Part shown: piece by piece, positions 8,877 through 17,685 of the stretch
Numbering within the stretch: the first letter of the stretch is position 1
Layout: every line of letters begins with the position of its first letter
Assembly (NCBI RefSeq): GCF_000181515.1
Contig: NZ_ABCG01000009.1
Coordinates: 1 to 64,000 of the forward strand
Source: Erythrobacter sp. SD-21
Lineage (GTDB): Bacteria > Pseudomonadota > Alphaproteobacteria > Sphingomonadales > Sphingomonadaceae
Direction of reading: 5' to 3'
Length of the DNA: 64,000 nt
Notes under the pieces: model-generated
Seen by the model: the letters and a program-made list of their open reading frames with translations, nothing else
What the model was told of the DNA's origin: nothing
The model's database searches: none
Position numbers and translations under genes: made by a program

Positions 8877-10109
8877 CTAGGCTTGTCTGTCCTCCGTCTC
8901 GCTCTCCAGCACCGCCGCCATCGGTGTCGTGCGCGGAAGGCTCTGGAACGTTTGCTGGTCTTCCGACGGGACCGAGGCGCGCGCAAAGCTGCGCCAGATA
9001 CCGAAGATACCGCCGGCAAGTGACAGGCCACCGATAACCAGGAACAGGCCCTGTGGTCCGAGAGTCCCCATCCCGCCCGAGCCGATGAGCGGCCCTGCCA
9101 CGGCGCCCGCCGAATAGGTGAGCACGAGTCCACCGCTTGCGCCGATCCGTTCCTCTTCCGCGAGGTGGTCGTTCGAATGGGCGACGCAAAGCGGATAGAG
9201 GGCGAAGGCGAAGCCGCCGAAGAGGCAGCCCAAGGCAATGGTCGTCAGCGGTGGAAGCACCGCGAGAGCGAGGGGGGTCGATATCGCGGCCACGGCGAGA
9301 AAGCAGCTGATCACCACCAGACGACGGTCGAACCGGTCCGAGAGGATGCCGAGCGGATATTGCAGCACCACGCCGCCGGCGATAACCAGCGAGGTGAAAA
9401 GCGCGACCTGCGACAGTCCCATGCCGATGCGCTGGATGTAAACCGCGCCAAGACCATAGAACGCTCCGAGCATCGTTCCCGTCACCAGGGTGCCCACAAT
9501 TCCGAGCGGCGAAACCCGGTAGAGGCGGCGGAGCGAGAAGGGCGCAATGGCTTCCATCCGCGGTTGTTCCATGCGGGTGAGCAGGACGGGCAGTAGGGCG
9601 ATCGAGAGCAGGATTGCTGATACCATGAAGGGCAATGCGGGCGCGCGGTCGCCGAGATTGAGCAAGAACTGGCCCGCAGCCTGCCCGCAATAAAGGGCGA
9701 TCATATAGGCGGCGAGAACGGCGCTGCGGTTCTTCGGGTTTGCTTGCTGGTTGAGCCAACTCTCGAGGCAGACGAACACGCCCGCCATGACGAAGCCGTC
9801 GATAAAGCGCAGTATGATCCAAACACTGGGGTCGTCGAGGATCGCGTAGGTGAGGCTGCTGGCCGAATAGATGGTCACGAAAGCGGCAAAGGCGCGGATA
9901 TGGCCGATCCGGGCGATAATCCGAACCGCCCGCAGGGAGCCCAGCATCAATCCGCCGAAATAGCTGGTCGCAACCAGGCCGATAATGCCGGCCGGAACGC
10001 CCAACAGTTCGAGCCGGATTGCGATCAGGGTCGACAGGAACCCGCCTCCTGCCATCAGCACGAAGATCGCCAGTAGCAGGGCGCGCACGGGATAGGCGGA
10101 AGACATCAT
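8877..10109 (-). CDS. MFS transporter (YcaD-like)
   Basis: A 410-residue major facilitator superfamily permease with about twelve hydrophobic segments and a central cytoplasmic loop near residue 200. The loop between segments 2 and 3 (GSLRAVRIIARIGHIRAF) and the one between 8 and 9 (GILSDRFDRR) carry the MFS A-like motif. Overall it resembles the YcaD/drug-efflux-like group. The substrate cannot be read from the sequence. Two tandem ATG codons sit at the start. The tail after residue 370 is hydrophilic and probably cytoplasmic. It lies between tRNA-Tyr and an acyltransferase gene on the same strand with a 68-base gap. Confidence 0.85.
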   Translation of the reverse strand: MMSSAYPVRALLLAIFVLMAGGGFLSTLIAIRLELLGVPAGIIGLVATSYFGGLMLGSLRAVRIIARIGHIRAFAAFVTIYSASSLTYAILDDPSVWIILRFIDGFVMAGVFVCLESWLNQQANPKNRSAVLAAYMIALYCGQAAGQFLLNLGDRAPALPFMVSAILLSIALLPVLLTRMEQPRMEAIAPFSLRRLYRVSPLGIVGTLVTGTMLGAFYGLGAVYIQRIGMGLSQVALFTSLVIAGGVVLQYPLGILSDRFDRRLVVISCFLAVAAISTPLALAVLPPLTTIALGCLFGGFAFALYPLCVAHSNDHLAEEERIGASGGLVLTYSAGAVAGPLIGSGGMGTLGPQGLFLVIGGLSLAGGIFGIWRSFARASVPSEDQQTFQSLPRTTPMAAVLESETEDRQA

Positions 10110-10177
10110 GACGCTCCGCCGTATGCGTGGCGGGGTCGCTCTTCAAGACAAGTCTTGGACTGGACAGAAAGGCGAAC

Positions 10178-11155
10178 TCAGCCCGTCTCTGCCTGGCCCT
10201 TGATCGCCCCTGTGTCCTTGACCGCATTCCTCGACGGTCTGGCGAGGAAACCCCAAACAACCTTGGCTGGGGTTCCAAGCGCCCACAGGAACGCCCAGAC
10301 GAAGGCGATCGCGGCGCCCATGTTGAGGTCGGTCCAGTTCATCAAGGGGCGATGGAGGACGTAAAGCGGATAGGACATCCCGCCGAGAATGACCGCCGGC
10401 TGCACGAAACCCTTCGGCATTTCCTTCAGGCTGAGGATGACTACCAAGGGGAACAGCACAAGGATTGCGAAATGCGGGAAAGTGCCCCCTACCATGATCG
10501 CCACGGGCAACAAGGCGACACCGAGCAGGGGTGAGATCGACAGCGTGCGCTCTCCCCACAGGCGATAGAGCAGAATGCCTTGGATATAGGGCACGAGCGT
10601 GCGCAACATGGTGGCGGGGAAGCGGTCGAAATATACCCCTGCCTCGATCCCGATCGTCGCGACCATGTAGAACCACGCGGCAAGCAGGACGAGCCAGAGC
10701 CACACCAGCGTGCGCGTGCTCATCTTCCCGAGGACGAGCACATGCAGCAGGTTGGCGGCGAGTTCGAAGAAAAGGGACCAACCCGGGCCATTGACCGCAA
10801 AGGCATGGGTGAAGAAGGGGTTGGGCAGGAACAGCATCGCCAGCGCGAAGGCCGCGAACACCTGCAGGGTCGGTTCCTTCGTCAGCAGATAGGCTCCGCC
10901 GACAAGGCATCCGATGAAGAAAGGGAAGATCAGGCGCTTGTACCGCCTTCTCATGAAGCCGAGGGCGCCGAGCGTCGATATGCGGGCTTCATAGGTGCGC
11001 GTCAGGATGTAGCCCGACAGGAGGAAGAACAGGTCGACCGCAAACAGCCCCGTCTTCGACCAGTTCATGTGGTAGAGGACGACGATGATCGCGGCGAGAC
11101 CGCGCAGCGCGTCCAGGCCATGAAGCCGGTTGATATTGCCCCCGCTATTCGACAT
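10178..11155 (-). CDS. Acyltransferase 3 family membrane protein
   Basis: An integral membrane O-acyltransferase of the OafA/NodX (Acyl_transf_3) family. It starts RLHGLDALRGLAAIIVVLYHM with the family's conserved Arg/His pair, followed by DLFFLLSGYILTRTYEAR and about ten membrane segments, ending with SYPLYVLHRPLM. Such enzymes acetylate or acylate surface sugars. The start at 11155 (325 residues, MSNSGGN) is preferred; an upstream in-frame ATG at 11191 would add 12 residues. Its neighbours (a sulfotransferase and a glycosyltransferase operon) suggest that it decorates a surface glycan, but the acceptor is unknown. Confidence 0.85.
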   Translation of the reverse strand: MSNSGGNINRLHGLDALRGLAAIIVVLYHMNWSKTGLFAVDLFFLLSGYILTRTYEARISTLGALGFMRRRYKRLIFPFFIGCLVGGAYLLTKEPTLQVFAAFALAMLFLPNPFFTHAFAVNGPGWSLFFELAANLLHVLVLGKMSTRTLVWLWLVLLAAWFYMVATIGIEAGVYFDRFPATMLRTLVPYIQGILLYRLWGERTLSISPLLGVALLPVAIMVGGTFPHFAILVLFPLVVILSLKEMPKGFVQPAVILGGMSYPLYVLHRPLMNWTDLNMGAAIAFVWAFLWALGTPAKVVWGFLARPSRNAVKDTGAIKGQAETG

Positions 11156-11216
11156 CGGTTCCCTGCTGACGATTATTCCATCGCCCTCCATGACACAGTA
11201 CGGTTAACGCGCACTT

Positions 11217-12044
11217 ATGAAAGACCTCGTTTTCATCGCTTCGGGCGGCCGTACTGGGACAAATCTCTTCGGCAACGGCCTTAAGGGCGTGATCGAGGAC
11301 TGCTGGTCCCAGCACGAGCCGGACAATTTCGTCCTCAAGCGAGGGCACCCGACGCACGAGCGGATCGCCGACTTCGGGCTGGCGCATATGACGTTGGGCA
11401 AGCTCAAGTCGGGCCTGCGGGTGATCGGAACGCGCTATCTGAACGGGGCGGACAAGGCCGAGACCATTGCGGCGCTGCGCGTCATTCGCGCAAATTACCA
11501 CTCTCGACGTCCTGAAGGACTGATCGTGGAGAGCTATTCGCAATGGTGGATGGTGGCCGATATCATCGACGAGATCTGGCCGGGCGCCCGTATGGTCGGC
11601 GTAGTTCGCGATCCGCGGGACTGGATTGCCAGCTGGCTGTCGCACGACCCCAGCCGGCGTAAGGGCTGGGAGCCAATGGCACGCTCCGTCCGCTGCGAAG
11701 GCTGGGGATCGATGAGCCAGGTCGAGCGGCTAGCGTGGGAATGGAATCGCATCGCCACCGTGCTGCTCGACAACGAGGGGCCGGGCGTCCGTACCTATCG
11801 CTTCGAGGACCTCATGTTCGAGCCCGAGGCGAAGGCGCTCGAGGACATGGTCCGGTTCATCGCCAAGGGACGCAATTACGGCGAGGTGTCCAAACTGCGG
11901 AATGCCCGCGTCAACAGCTCCGGGGCGCGCCAGTGGACCGAATACGGCCCGCAATTCGCGCAGATCGTGGACCGCTACGCCGGGGAAACGATGGAGCGCC
12001 TCGGCTATGACCGTCAGGTGACGGCCACCGGTAGGGCGAACTGA
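11217..12044 (+). CDS. Sulfotransferase family protein
   Basis: A 275-residue cytoplasmic protein that fits the PAPS-dependent sulfotransferase fold. The N-terminal phosphosulfate loop is IASGGRTGTNLFG (residues 7-19) and the second PAPS-binding element is VGVVRDPRDWIASW at about 127-140, with the RDPRD core typical of the family. The substrate is probably a carbohydrate or lipid, judging from the neighbouring surface-glycan genes. It is divergent from the acyltransferase gene and convergent with the flippase-like gene at 12057, only 12 bases away. A TTAA-N7-TTAT element overlaps its start codon. Confidence 0.75.
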   Translation: MKDLVFIASGGRTGTNLFGNGLKGVIEDCWSQHEPDNFVLKRGHPTHERIADFGLAHMTLGKLKSGLRVIGTRYLNGADKAETIAALRVIRANYHSRRPEGLIVESYSQWWMVADIIDEIWPGARMVGVVRDPRDWIASWLSHDPSRRKGWEPMARSVRCEGWGSMSQVERLAWEWNRIATVLLDNEGPGVRTYRFEDLMFEPEAKALEDMVRFIAKGRNYGEVSKLRNARVNSSGARQWTEYGPQFAQIVDRYAGETMERLGYDRQVTATGRAN

Positions 12045-12056
12045 GACGCCACGACG

Positions 12057-12941
12057 TCACTCGGCGGTTTCGGGCGCTCCCGTTGCTGCCAGGGTAAAAA
12101 TCCCGCTCGCGAGCGCGGCCATCAGCAGGCTGATAAGGCGGTTGAGGCCCACGGCAATGAACGCGGCCGCGGGAACGGTCGAGGTGGCTTGCGACAGGAT
12201 CGCGGCAAACGCTTCGCTGATCCCGAGACCGGCGGGTGCAATCGATGAGGCGGAGCCCGCGATCGAGGCGAAGGCGAATACCAGCGTCTCGTCGAAGCCG
12301 ACAGCCAGTTGCAGCGCTGCGAACGCGAAAAAGAGCCGGACCGCGACAAGCAGCAGTCCGAGAATCCGCAGAACCAAGGAAAGCATGGCTAGCGCGGGTC
12401 CCGCGTGCCATGCGAGCCACCCGGTCGCGCCGATCGCGATCACCAGCCCGCCAAGCGCCAGCAGCGCCGGAACCCAGCCCAGCGACAGCAGGCTGAGCCC
12501 GGCAGCAATGGCGGCGCAGGCGATCCAGACCAGGGCGTTTGCGAACACATGGCTCGCCGAATGGGTGGTGGTTGCCCCGCCTTTAACGAGCGCCGCGGTG
12601 CGCACGATGGCTCCGCCGGGAAGCGGCAGGACCTCGGCCAGCTGCGCAAAGGAAGCGACACGGAAGGCTTGCCCGAAATTCATCTCCACCTCGGCGGCCT
12701 TCGCGGTGACGAGCATGTTCGTCGCAGCATAGGCCAGGCCAAGCGGCGCGAGCAGGGCGAGGAGGATGGCGAGGGCCTTGCCGTCGATATCCTGCGGCGC
12801 GATGCCGAGGTCGCGGATGGAGATCACGCAGCCGACCACGAACAGCACCAGGCCCGCAAGAAGCAGGGGCATGCGCCATCTTCGGCGGCGTTCCGCCAAT
12901 GCTCGCAAGCTGGCGGTGAAGCTGGAGATGCGGTCGCTCAT
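12057..12941 (-). CDS. Flippase-like (LPG synthase transmembrane-type) protein
   Basis: A 294-residue polytopic membrane protein of the UPF0104/lysylphosphatidylglycerol-synthase transmembrane family, with 7-8 hydrophobic segments after a basic N-terminus. Family landmarks are the polar QAFRVASFAQLAEVLPLPGGAIVRTAAL region near residue 90-117 and SSIAPAGLGISEA near 235. The C-terminal aminoacyl-transfer domain of MprF is missing, so this is the membrane part alone, as often seen next to glycosyltransferases. Its start ATG overlaps the stop of the upstream GT4 gene (ATGA), showing translational coupling. It is the last gene of the five-gene minus-strand operon. Confidence 0.8.
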   Translation of the reverse strand: MSDRISSFTASLRALAERRRRWRMPLLLAGLVLFVVGCVISIRDLGIAPQDIDGKALAILLALLAPLGLAYAATNMLVTAKAAEVEMNFGQAFRVASFAQLAEVLPLPGGAIVRTAALVKGGATTTHSASHVFANALVWIACAAIAAGLSLLSLGWVPALLALGGLVIAIGATGWLAWHAGPALAMLSLVLRILGLLLVAVRLFFAFAALQLAVGFDETLVFAFASIAGSASSIAPAGLGISEAFAAILSQATSTVPAAAFIAVGLNRLISLLMAALASGIFTLAATGAPETAE

Positions 12942-14023
12942 GCCCCGTTCGCCTCAAGATAGACCTCGTAGGTTTGCCGCGCGACGCGATCCCACGAATA
13001 GGCGCTACGGGCCGTGTCGTGCGCTTTCGCGATGAAGGCGGCGCGCTGTTGCGGGAACCACCCGGCGATAGAGGCAATGGTTTCGCTCCAAGCGGCGGCA
13101 TCGCCAGAGGTGACAAGCATGCCTGTTTCGCCGTCGATCACCGCGTCGAGCAGCCCGTCGCATTTCGCCGCCACTACGACGCCTCCCGATACGGCAGCTT
13201 CCGGGGCGACGAGGCCGAAACCTTCGTACTCGCCCGAGGGCAGGGCAATATTGGGCACGATCACGCAAAGCGCGTCGCGATAGGCTTCCGCCAGCACCTG
13301 CTGGTCGAGCGGCCCGAGGAAACGCACCCGCCGATCGCTGAGCGCGGCATTTTCGGAAGCGTCCCATTTCGTCCCCGCGACATCGAGTTCGATGTCTCCC
13401 GGCAAGAGCGGAAGCACTTCGCGGATGAACCAGCCGCACCCTTTGCGTTCGACGAGGCGGCCGGCGAAGAGCACACGGCCGTTATGGTTTCCGGTCGCCT
13501 TGCCCGAGGGCAGGTCGGTCGCCAGCGGCACTACGCGCGCGGTTGCCCAGCCGGTTTCGGCCGAAGCCGCTCGCGTCGCGGCGCTGTTTGCAATGACCTC
13601 GGCGTTTCTGAGCAGGGCAGAGCCAAGCTTGAGATAGGCTCCGTAGAGTCTGCCCTTAAGCCCCTTCCGCCGATGGAAGGCCACGTCGGTTCCATGGGCG
13701 GAAAGGACCACGCGCGGCTTGCGCGGTGACAGCCGGGCGACCAAGCCGAATGGCCACAGCGCCATGTCGCCCAGGTGCAGGATATCGGGAGCCGAGGCGC
13801 GCGACGTCCAGTGCCGGGAAAAGGTGAAAGGAAAGCGGGCGAGTTTCAGGGCGCTGGGAGGGGACCCGTCTGCGCGCCCCGGAAGGGAGACGATGTCGAC
13901 CTCGGCGTGTTCGGCCAATTCTTCCGTCAATCGATGCGAATAGGTCTCCATGCCCCCGATCGCGGGTGCCCATTTGCGGGTCACGAAACAGACCGAAAGC
14001 CGGGGCGTATCCGTCCTGTCCAC
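12938..14023 (-). CDS. Glycosyltransferase family 4 protein
   Basis: A 361-residue GT-B fold glycosyltransferase. The N-terminal domain begins SVCFVTRKWAPAIGGMETYSHRL, a typical GT4 start, and contains SAHGTDVAFHRRKG. The nucleotide-sugar half has VLFAGRLVERKGCGWFI at about 190 and the E-x7-E motif in GEYEGFGLVAPEAAVSGGVVVA near 265-285. It transfers a sugar from an NDP-sugar to an unknown acceptor at the inner membrane face. The gene is 32 bases after the methyltransferase and overlaps the flippase-like gene by four bases. Confidence 0.9.
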   Translation of the reverse strand: MDRTDTPRLSVCFVTRKWAPAIGGMETYSHRLTEELAEHAEVDIVSLPGRADGSPPSALKLARFPFTFSRHWTSRASAPDILHLGDMALWPFGLVARLSPRKPRVVLSAHGTDVAFHRRKGLKGRLYGAYLKLGSALLRNAEVIANSAATRAASAETGWATARVVPLATDLPSGKATGNHNGRVLFAGRLVERKGCGWFIREVLPLLPGDIELDVAGTKWDASENAALSDRRVRFLGPLDQQVLAEAYRDALCVIVPNIALPSGEYEGFGLVAPEAAVSGGVVVAAKCDGLLDAVIDGETGMLVTSGDAAAWSETIASIAGWFPQQRAAFIAKAHDTARSAYSWDRVARQTYEVYLEANGA

Positions 14024-14055
14024 GAATCAGCCGCGCGAGGAGATGGAGGAGCCCA

Positions 14056-14802
14056 CTAGCGGGCCGCCTTGGTGCAGACGAAGATCAGCGTGGGCATGGC
14101 TCCGGATAGCGACCGGACCAGACCCTTGGGCGCTTTGCCGAGGACGTTGCCCGCCGCGCCGCTGATTTCGTGGTCTGCAACCCAGAAATAGGCATCGGCG
14201 GTGACCTCGCGGGTGGTTTCGAAGTGCTTCGCCAGGAACGCGGCCAGTTCGCCGCGCGTGAAGGGGAAGCAATCGTAGAAAGTGTGGCGGCCGAGCTTGC
14301 TAACCAGCACGTTCGAAACGCCGCGCGGGAGCGCGCCGAGCAGCGGCAGCTTGTAATGCGGTTCGATCAGCGCCCACTTGTTCGGCACCGCGAGGTAAAG
14401 CTTGCCCCCCGGACGTAGGCACCGGCGAATTTCGGCAAGAAGGATAGCCTGTTCAGGGCGATCCCCAACGTGTTCGATCACGTGATTGAAGATGATCGCG
14501 TCGAAGGCCTCATCCTCGAAGGGTAGCGAGAGGTCTTCCAGCCTTGCCGGTTCGAGGCCATCGACGGCAAAGGCGCTGGTGTCGCGGTCGGCAGCGGTCA
14601 CCACAGCGCCCTGGGATACGAGATATTCGGCGATCACGCCGGCACCTGTCCCCAGGTCGAGAACGCTCTTGCCCGCGAGGTCCATGCCGAGCAGATCGAC
14701 GATCTTTCGCGCCTTGCGCAAGCGTTTGCCGCGTTCGGAGGCAACGTGACCCTTTACCTCGATATCTTCGCGACCGGATTGCTGTTCCATGCTCGTACCC
14801 AT
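14056..14802 (-). CDS. Class I SAM-dependent methyltransferase
   Basis: A 248-residue methyltransferase with SAM motif I VLDLGTGAGVIAEYL, the acidic residue at the end of strand 2 (VTAADRD) and the post-motif FDAIIFNHVIEHVGDRPEQ, followed by a C-terminal part with hydrophobic character. This pattern fits small-molecule or lipid/sugar methyltransferases of the UbiE/biotin-synthesis type. The start at 14802 almost touches the stop of the upstream gene (14804); a second ATG at 14790 is possible, and a longer open frame to 14901 is rejected because it lies inside the upstream gene. Its place within a glycosyltransferase operon suggests a sugar or lipid-linked substrate. Confidence 0.8.
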   Translation of the reverse strand: MGTSMEQQSGREDIEVKGHVASERGKRLRKARKIVDLLGMDLAGKSVLDLGTGAGVIAEYLVSQGAVVTAADRDTSAFAVDGLEPARLEDLSLPFEDEAFDAIIFNHVIEHVGDRPEQAILLAEIRRCLRPGGKLYLAVPNKWALIEPHYKLPLLGALPRGVSNVLVSKLGRHTFYDCFPFTRGELAAFLAKHFETTREVTADAYFWVADHEISGAAGNVLGKAPKGLVRSLSGAMPTLIFVCTKAAR

Positions 14803-14803
14803 C

Positions 14804-16471
14804 TCAAAATCCGTAATAGATCGGTGTGGTGGGAGGTGCCTCGGCGGGGCGGGGCAGGTGATCACCCCAGCGCAGCACGGCTTCCGGTCCGCTCCAATCA
14901 TGAATGCCCTGATCCAGCGTCACTGTCGAACCGCAAGACAGGGTTTTTCCATCGATCGCGGCGCGGCCTTCGCATTCCAGCGTGTATTCACCCGCCAATA
15001 CGATCTCGAAGCGGTCGGCGGCGCTGGCGATGGTCTTGCCGGCCACCCAGACCGGACCCCAGTGCTCCACATAATCGTCTCGAAGGATCGCACCGTCTTT
15101 ATCGAGCAGGCGGAAGTCTCCCAGCTTGTTGGTGCCAAAAACCGCATCTTCGAGAATGGGAGTGTTGAGGATCAGCAGGGGCGGCTGGTCCCGTCGGATC
15201 GTGGCCGCGAGCGGCGGATGCTTGCCTTCGAGATATTGCTCGGTGCCCCAGGTCGACATGAAGAAGCCGCTCTTGGGGAAGGAGGGGATGATGCCGTTGC
15301 GGTCGATATAGGATACCGGCTCGGGAAAGGCTTCGTGCACGGCCTCGGCAATCTGGCGCTGGGCCGACTGGTCCATTTGCCAGCTCGAGGCGAGGCGGAT
15401 CGCGACGAGCGAGGCCATCGCAGCCACCAGCGCCACGCGGTGGAGGGGCTTTGCGATGCGCGAGGCGCCTGCAGCGGCCAGCAGCGCGGCCGGAAGGAGG
15501 ATGAAGGGAAAGAAATAGGAAAAGGCGTTGCGATAGAAGACGAGGCTGACGAGCGGCAGCGCAAACAGGAGGAGAGCGATGCCGAACACCCGTCTGTCCT
15601 TCTCGCCGATCCGCTTGAAGGCAAACCACAGGCCAATGACGATAAGCAGCAGGCTGAGCACGCTCTGGCTGATCCACAGGGCGATGTAGGGCCAGCGCGG
15701 GAACAGCGCTTGCGAGAAAACGACCTTGTCGAGCACGTCCAGGCTGCCCGAAGCGAGCGTGGTCTTGTCGCCGGGGGCGGTGATCATGGGGGCTGAGGGA
15801 AGACCGCGGGCGTGCCACAGCCAGAGCGCGACCAGCGCGGCGATGCATACTGCGCCTGCTTTGGCGAAATGGCGCAAGACAGGGATGAAGCCTTCCGTCT
15901 CGTCCTCGCTCATGCGCAGGAGGAAAGCGCCAAGAAAGGCCGGCAGGAAGAAGGCGGATTTCAGCGTGACCATGAGGCTAAGCGCCGCCAGCAGCCCTGC
16001 GAAAACGGCGCGCGACCAGGCCATTCGCCCGCAGACCAGCACGGCAAGCGAGACCATCATCAACACACCCGCAAAGGGATCCGCACGGAAGCTCGCCCCA
16101 TGCGCCAGCGCAAAGCCCGCAGCGCACCATGCGGCAACCGCCAGCAGCGCTTCGCCAGTACCGAAGAACCGGCGGGCGATACGGTAAAGGCAGAAAAGGC
16201 TCCCCGCTTCGCACAATAGCATGAACAGGCGCCCATAGACGACCTGGTCCGATTCGCTTCCCGGCAGCCCGCTCAGCCAGGCGAGTGGCCGCACGTAGAA
16301 CGTTTGCATTGCGGTGGTCAGCCGGTCTTCCCCGAACGCGTAAATGTGCGAAAGGAAGTAGTATTCGTCCCAATTGATGTTGAGACGGAAAGCCAGCGCC
16401 AATTGGGCAATGGCGAACAGCAGGAGGAACCCGCCCGCGGCAAGGCGATCGACCGGAATTCTGGCGGTCAT
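14804..16471 (-). CDS. GT-C type membrane glycosyltransferase (family 39-like)
   Basis: A 555-residue polytopic membrane protein. After the first membrane helix it has the acidic pair NINWDEYYF (about residues 31-39), the position of the catalytic aspartate in GT-C enzymes such as ArnT and protein mannosyltransferases. About ten membrane segments follow, then a soluble C-terminal domain of some 170 residues from about residue 385. Such enzymes use polyprenyl-phosphate sugars as donors on the periplasmic side. The upstream GT2 gene could make that donor; the two overlap by four bases (ATGA), which supports a shared pathway. Confidence 0.75.
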   Translation of the reverse strand: MTARIPVDRLAAGGFLLLFAIAQLALAFRLNINWDEYYFLSHIYAFGEDRLTTAMQTFYVRPLAWLSGLPGSESDQVVYGRLFMLLCEAGSLFCLYRIARRFFGTGEALLAVAAWCAAGFALAHGASFRADPFAGVLMMVSLAVLVCGRMAWSRAVFAGLLAALSLMVTLKSAFFLPAFLGAFLLRMSEDETEGFIPVLRHFAKAGAVCIAALVALWLWHARGLPSAPMITAPGDKTTLASGSLDVLDKVVFSQALFPRWPYIALWISQSVLSLLLIVIGLWFAFKRIGEKDRRVFGIALLLFALPLVSLVFYRNAFSYFFPFILLPAALLAAAGASRIAKPLHRVALVAAMASLVAIRLASSWQMDQSAQRQIAEAVHEAFPEPVSYIDRNGIIPSFPKSGFFMSTWGTEQYLEGKHPPLAATIRRDQPPLLILNTPILEDAVFGTNKLGDFRLLDKDGAILRDDYVEHWGPVWVAGKTIASAADRFEIVLAGEYTLECEGRAAIDGKTLSCGSTVTLDQGIHDWSGPEAVLRWGDHLPRPAEAPPTTPIYYGF

Positions 16472-17496
16472 CGGCGCTGAACGACGCGCGGCGTTGCCAT
16501 GCCGATGGACTCAACCTTGGCGCTGGCCTCGGCTGCCTTGGCGTCCCGCTCATCAAGGCGGGCTTCCAGCTTGCGAAGCTTCTCGAGCGAGGCTTCGGCG
16601 AGCTTGCGGTTGGCGCTTATGAGGTCGGCGAGGATGCCGAGCAGGCAGGTGATCGCGCCGAGCAGCAACACCGCTCCGCCGATCACCAGCGACTGGACGT
16701 GGCCGTCGCCATTGCCTTGGAGGAAAAACCACAGGAAGCGCAGGATCGGCAGGATGCCGACGAAGATCAGCACCATGCCAGCGCCGCCGAAAACCTTAAG
16801 CGGATTGTAAGTGGTGTAGGCCCGCGCCACGGTCATGCCGGTCTGCTGGATGAACTTCGGGATCGAACTGAACAGGCGCGAGGGACGCGCGGCCGGGTGG
16901 GTGCGCACTGGCGTGCTCGTGATCCGCATCCGCTTGCGGCCTGCCTGGATCAGCATATCGGTGGTGTAGCTGAAATCGGTAGTGATGAAGATGCGCTGGG
17001 CGGCTTCGCGACTGATTGCGCGGAACCCGCTGACGGCATCGGTGATGTCGGTTTGCGAAAGAGTGCGCACCACCGTGCTGCCGAGCCGTTGGAGCATCCG
17101 CTTGAACGGACCGAAATGCGCGTTGTCGCGCACGCCGCGGTCGCCGATCACGATGTCGGCATCGCCCGAGACGACCGGCGCCACGAGTCTGGCGATGTCC
17201 GCGCCTTCGTATTGGCCATCAGCATCGGTGTTGACGATAATGTCCGCCCCGTTGCGCAAGGAATAGTCGACCCCGCTTTGGAAGGCGGCCGCGAGCCCGC
17301 GGTTTCGGCGGTGGCGCACGACATGGTGCACGCCGTGCTTGTGTGCGACCTCAGAGGTGCCATCCGAACTGCCGTCGTCGATTACGAGGATCTCGATCGT
17401 ATCCACACCGTCGATCGCCTTCGGCAGGGCGGCCAGCGTGTCGGGAAGATGGTCGGCCTCGTTGAGGCACGGAATCTGGATGATGAGTTTTGTCAC
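16468..17496 (-). CDS. Glycosyltransferase family 2, polyprenyl-phosphate sugar synthase type
   Basis: A 342-residue GT-A enzyme. The nucleotide-binding start IQIPCLNEADHLP, the DDGSSDGT motif and the catalytic-region NTDADGQYEGADI are present, and the pattern resembles dolichyl/undecaprenyl-phosphate mannosyl- or glucosyltransferases. Two membrane helices follow (about 235-305), then a charged C-terminal helix (LEKLRKLEARLDERDAK) that may form a coiled coil. The GTG at 17496 with GAGGGA upstream is chosen; open frame continues to 17610 but without family similarity. It is the first gene of the operon and would supply the lipid-linked sugar for the GT-C enzyme. Confidence 0.88.
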   Translation of the reverse strand: MTKLIIQIPCLNEADHLPDTLAALPKAIDGVDTIEILVIDDGSSDGTSEVAHKHGVHHVVRHRRNRGLAAAFQSGVDYSLRNGADIIVNTDADGQYEGADIARLVAPVVSGDADIVIGDRGVRDNAHFGPFKRMLQRLGSTVVRTLSQTDITDAVSGFRAISREAAQRIFITTDFSYTTDMLIQAGRKRMRITSTPVRTHPAARPSRLFSSIPKFIQQTGMTVARAYTTYNPLKVFGGAGMVLIFVGILPILRFLWFFLQGNGDGHVQSLVIGGAVLLLGAITCLLGILADLISANRKLAEASLEKLRKLEARLDERDAKAAEASAKVESIGMATPRVVQRR

Positions 17497-17536
17497 TGAT
17501 GTCCCTCGCGTCTCCCCTCCAGCTACCAACCACCTC

Positions 17537-17551
17537 TTAAGACTCCGTAAA
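17537..17551. promoter_or_regulatory. CtrA-like site upstream of the glycan operon
   Basis: TTAA-N7-TAAA at 17537-17551 matches seven of eight bases of the CtrA box (TTAA-N7-TTAA), about 40 bases upstream of the GT2 start. A single TTAACC half-site lies at 17614-17619. Weak evidence; chance occurrence is possible. Confidence 0.3.
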
Positions 17552-17685
17552 GCATGATGCCGCGCATGATGCCGGACATCCGGCCCGAAAGTTTCCGTAC
17601 GGTAAGCCATCCGTTAACCACTCCTCCCTAGACCGGTCTGCGAAGGGGCGCGCTCAAGGATGGCCCCATCGACGGGGGCAATTCA

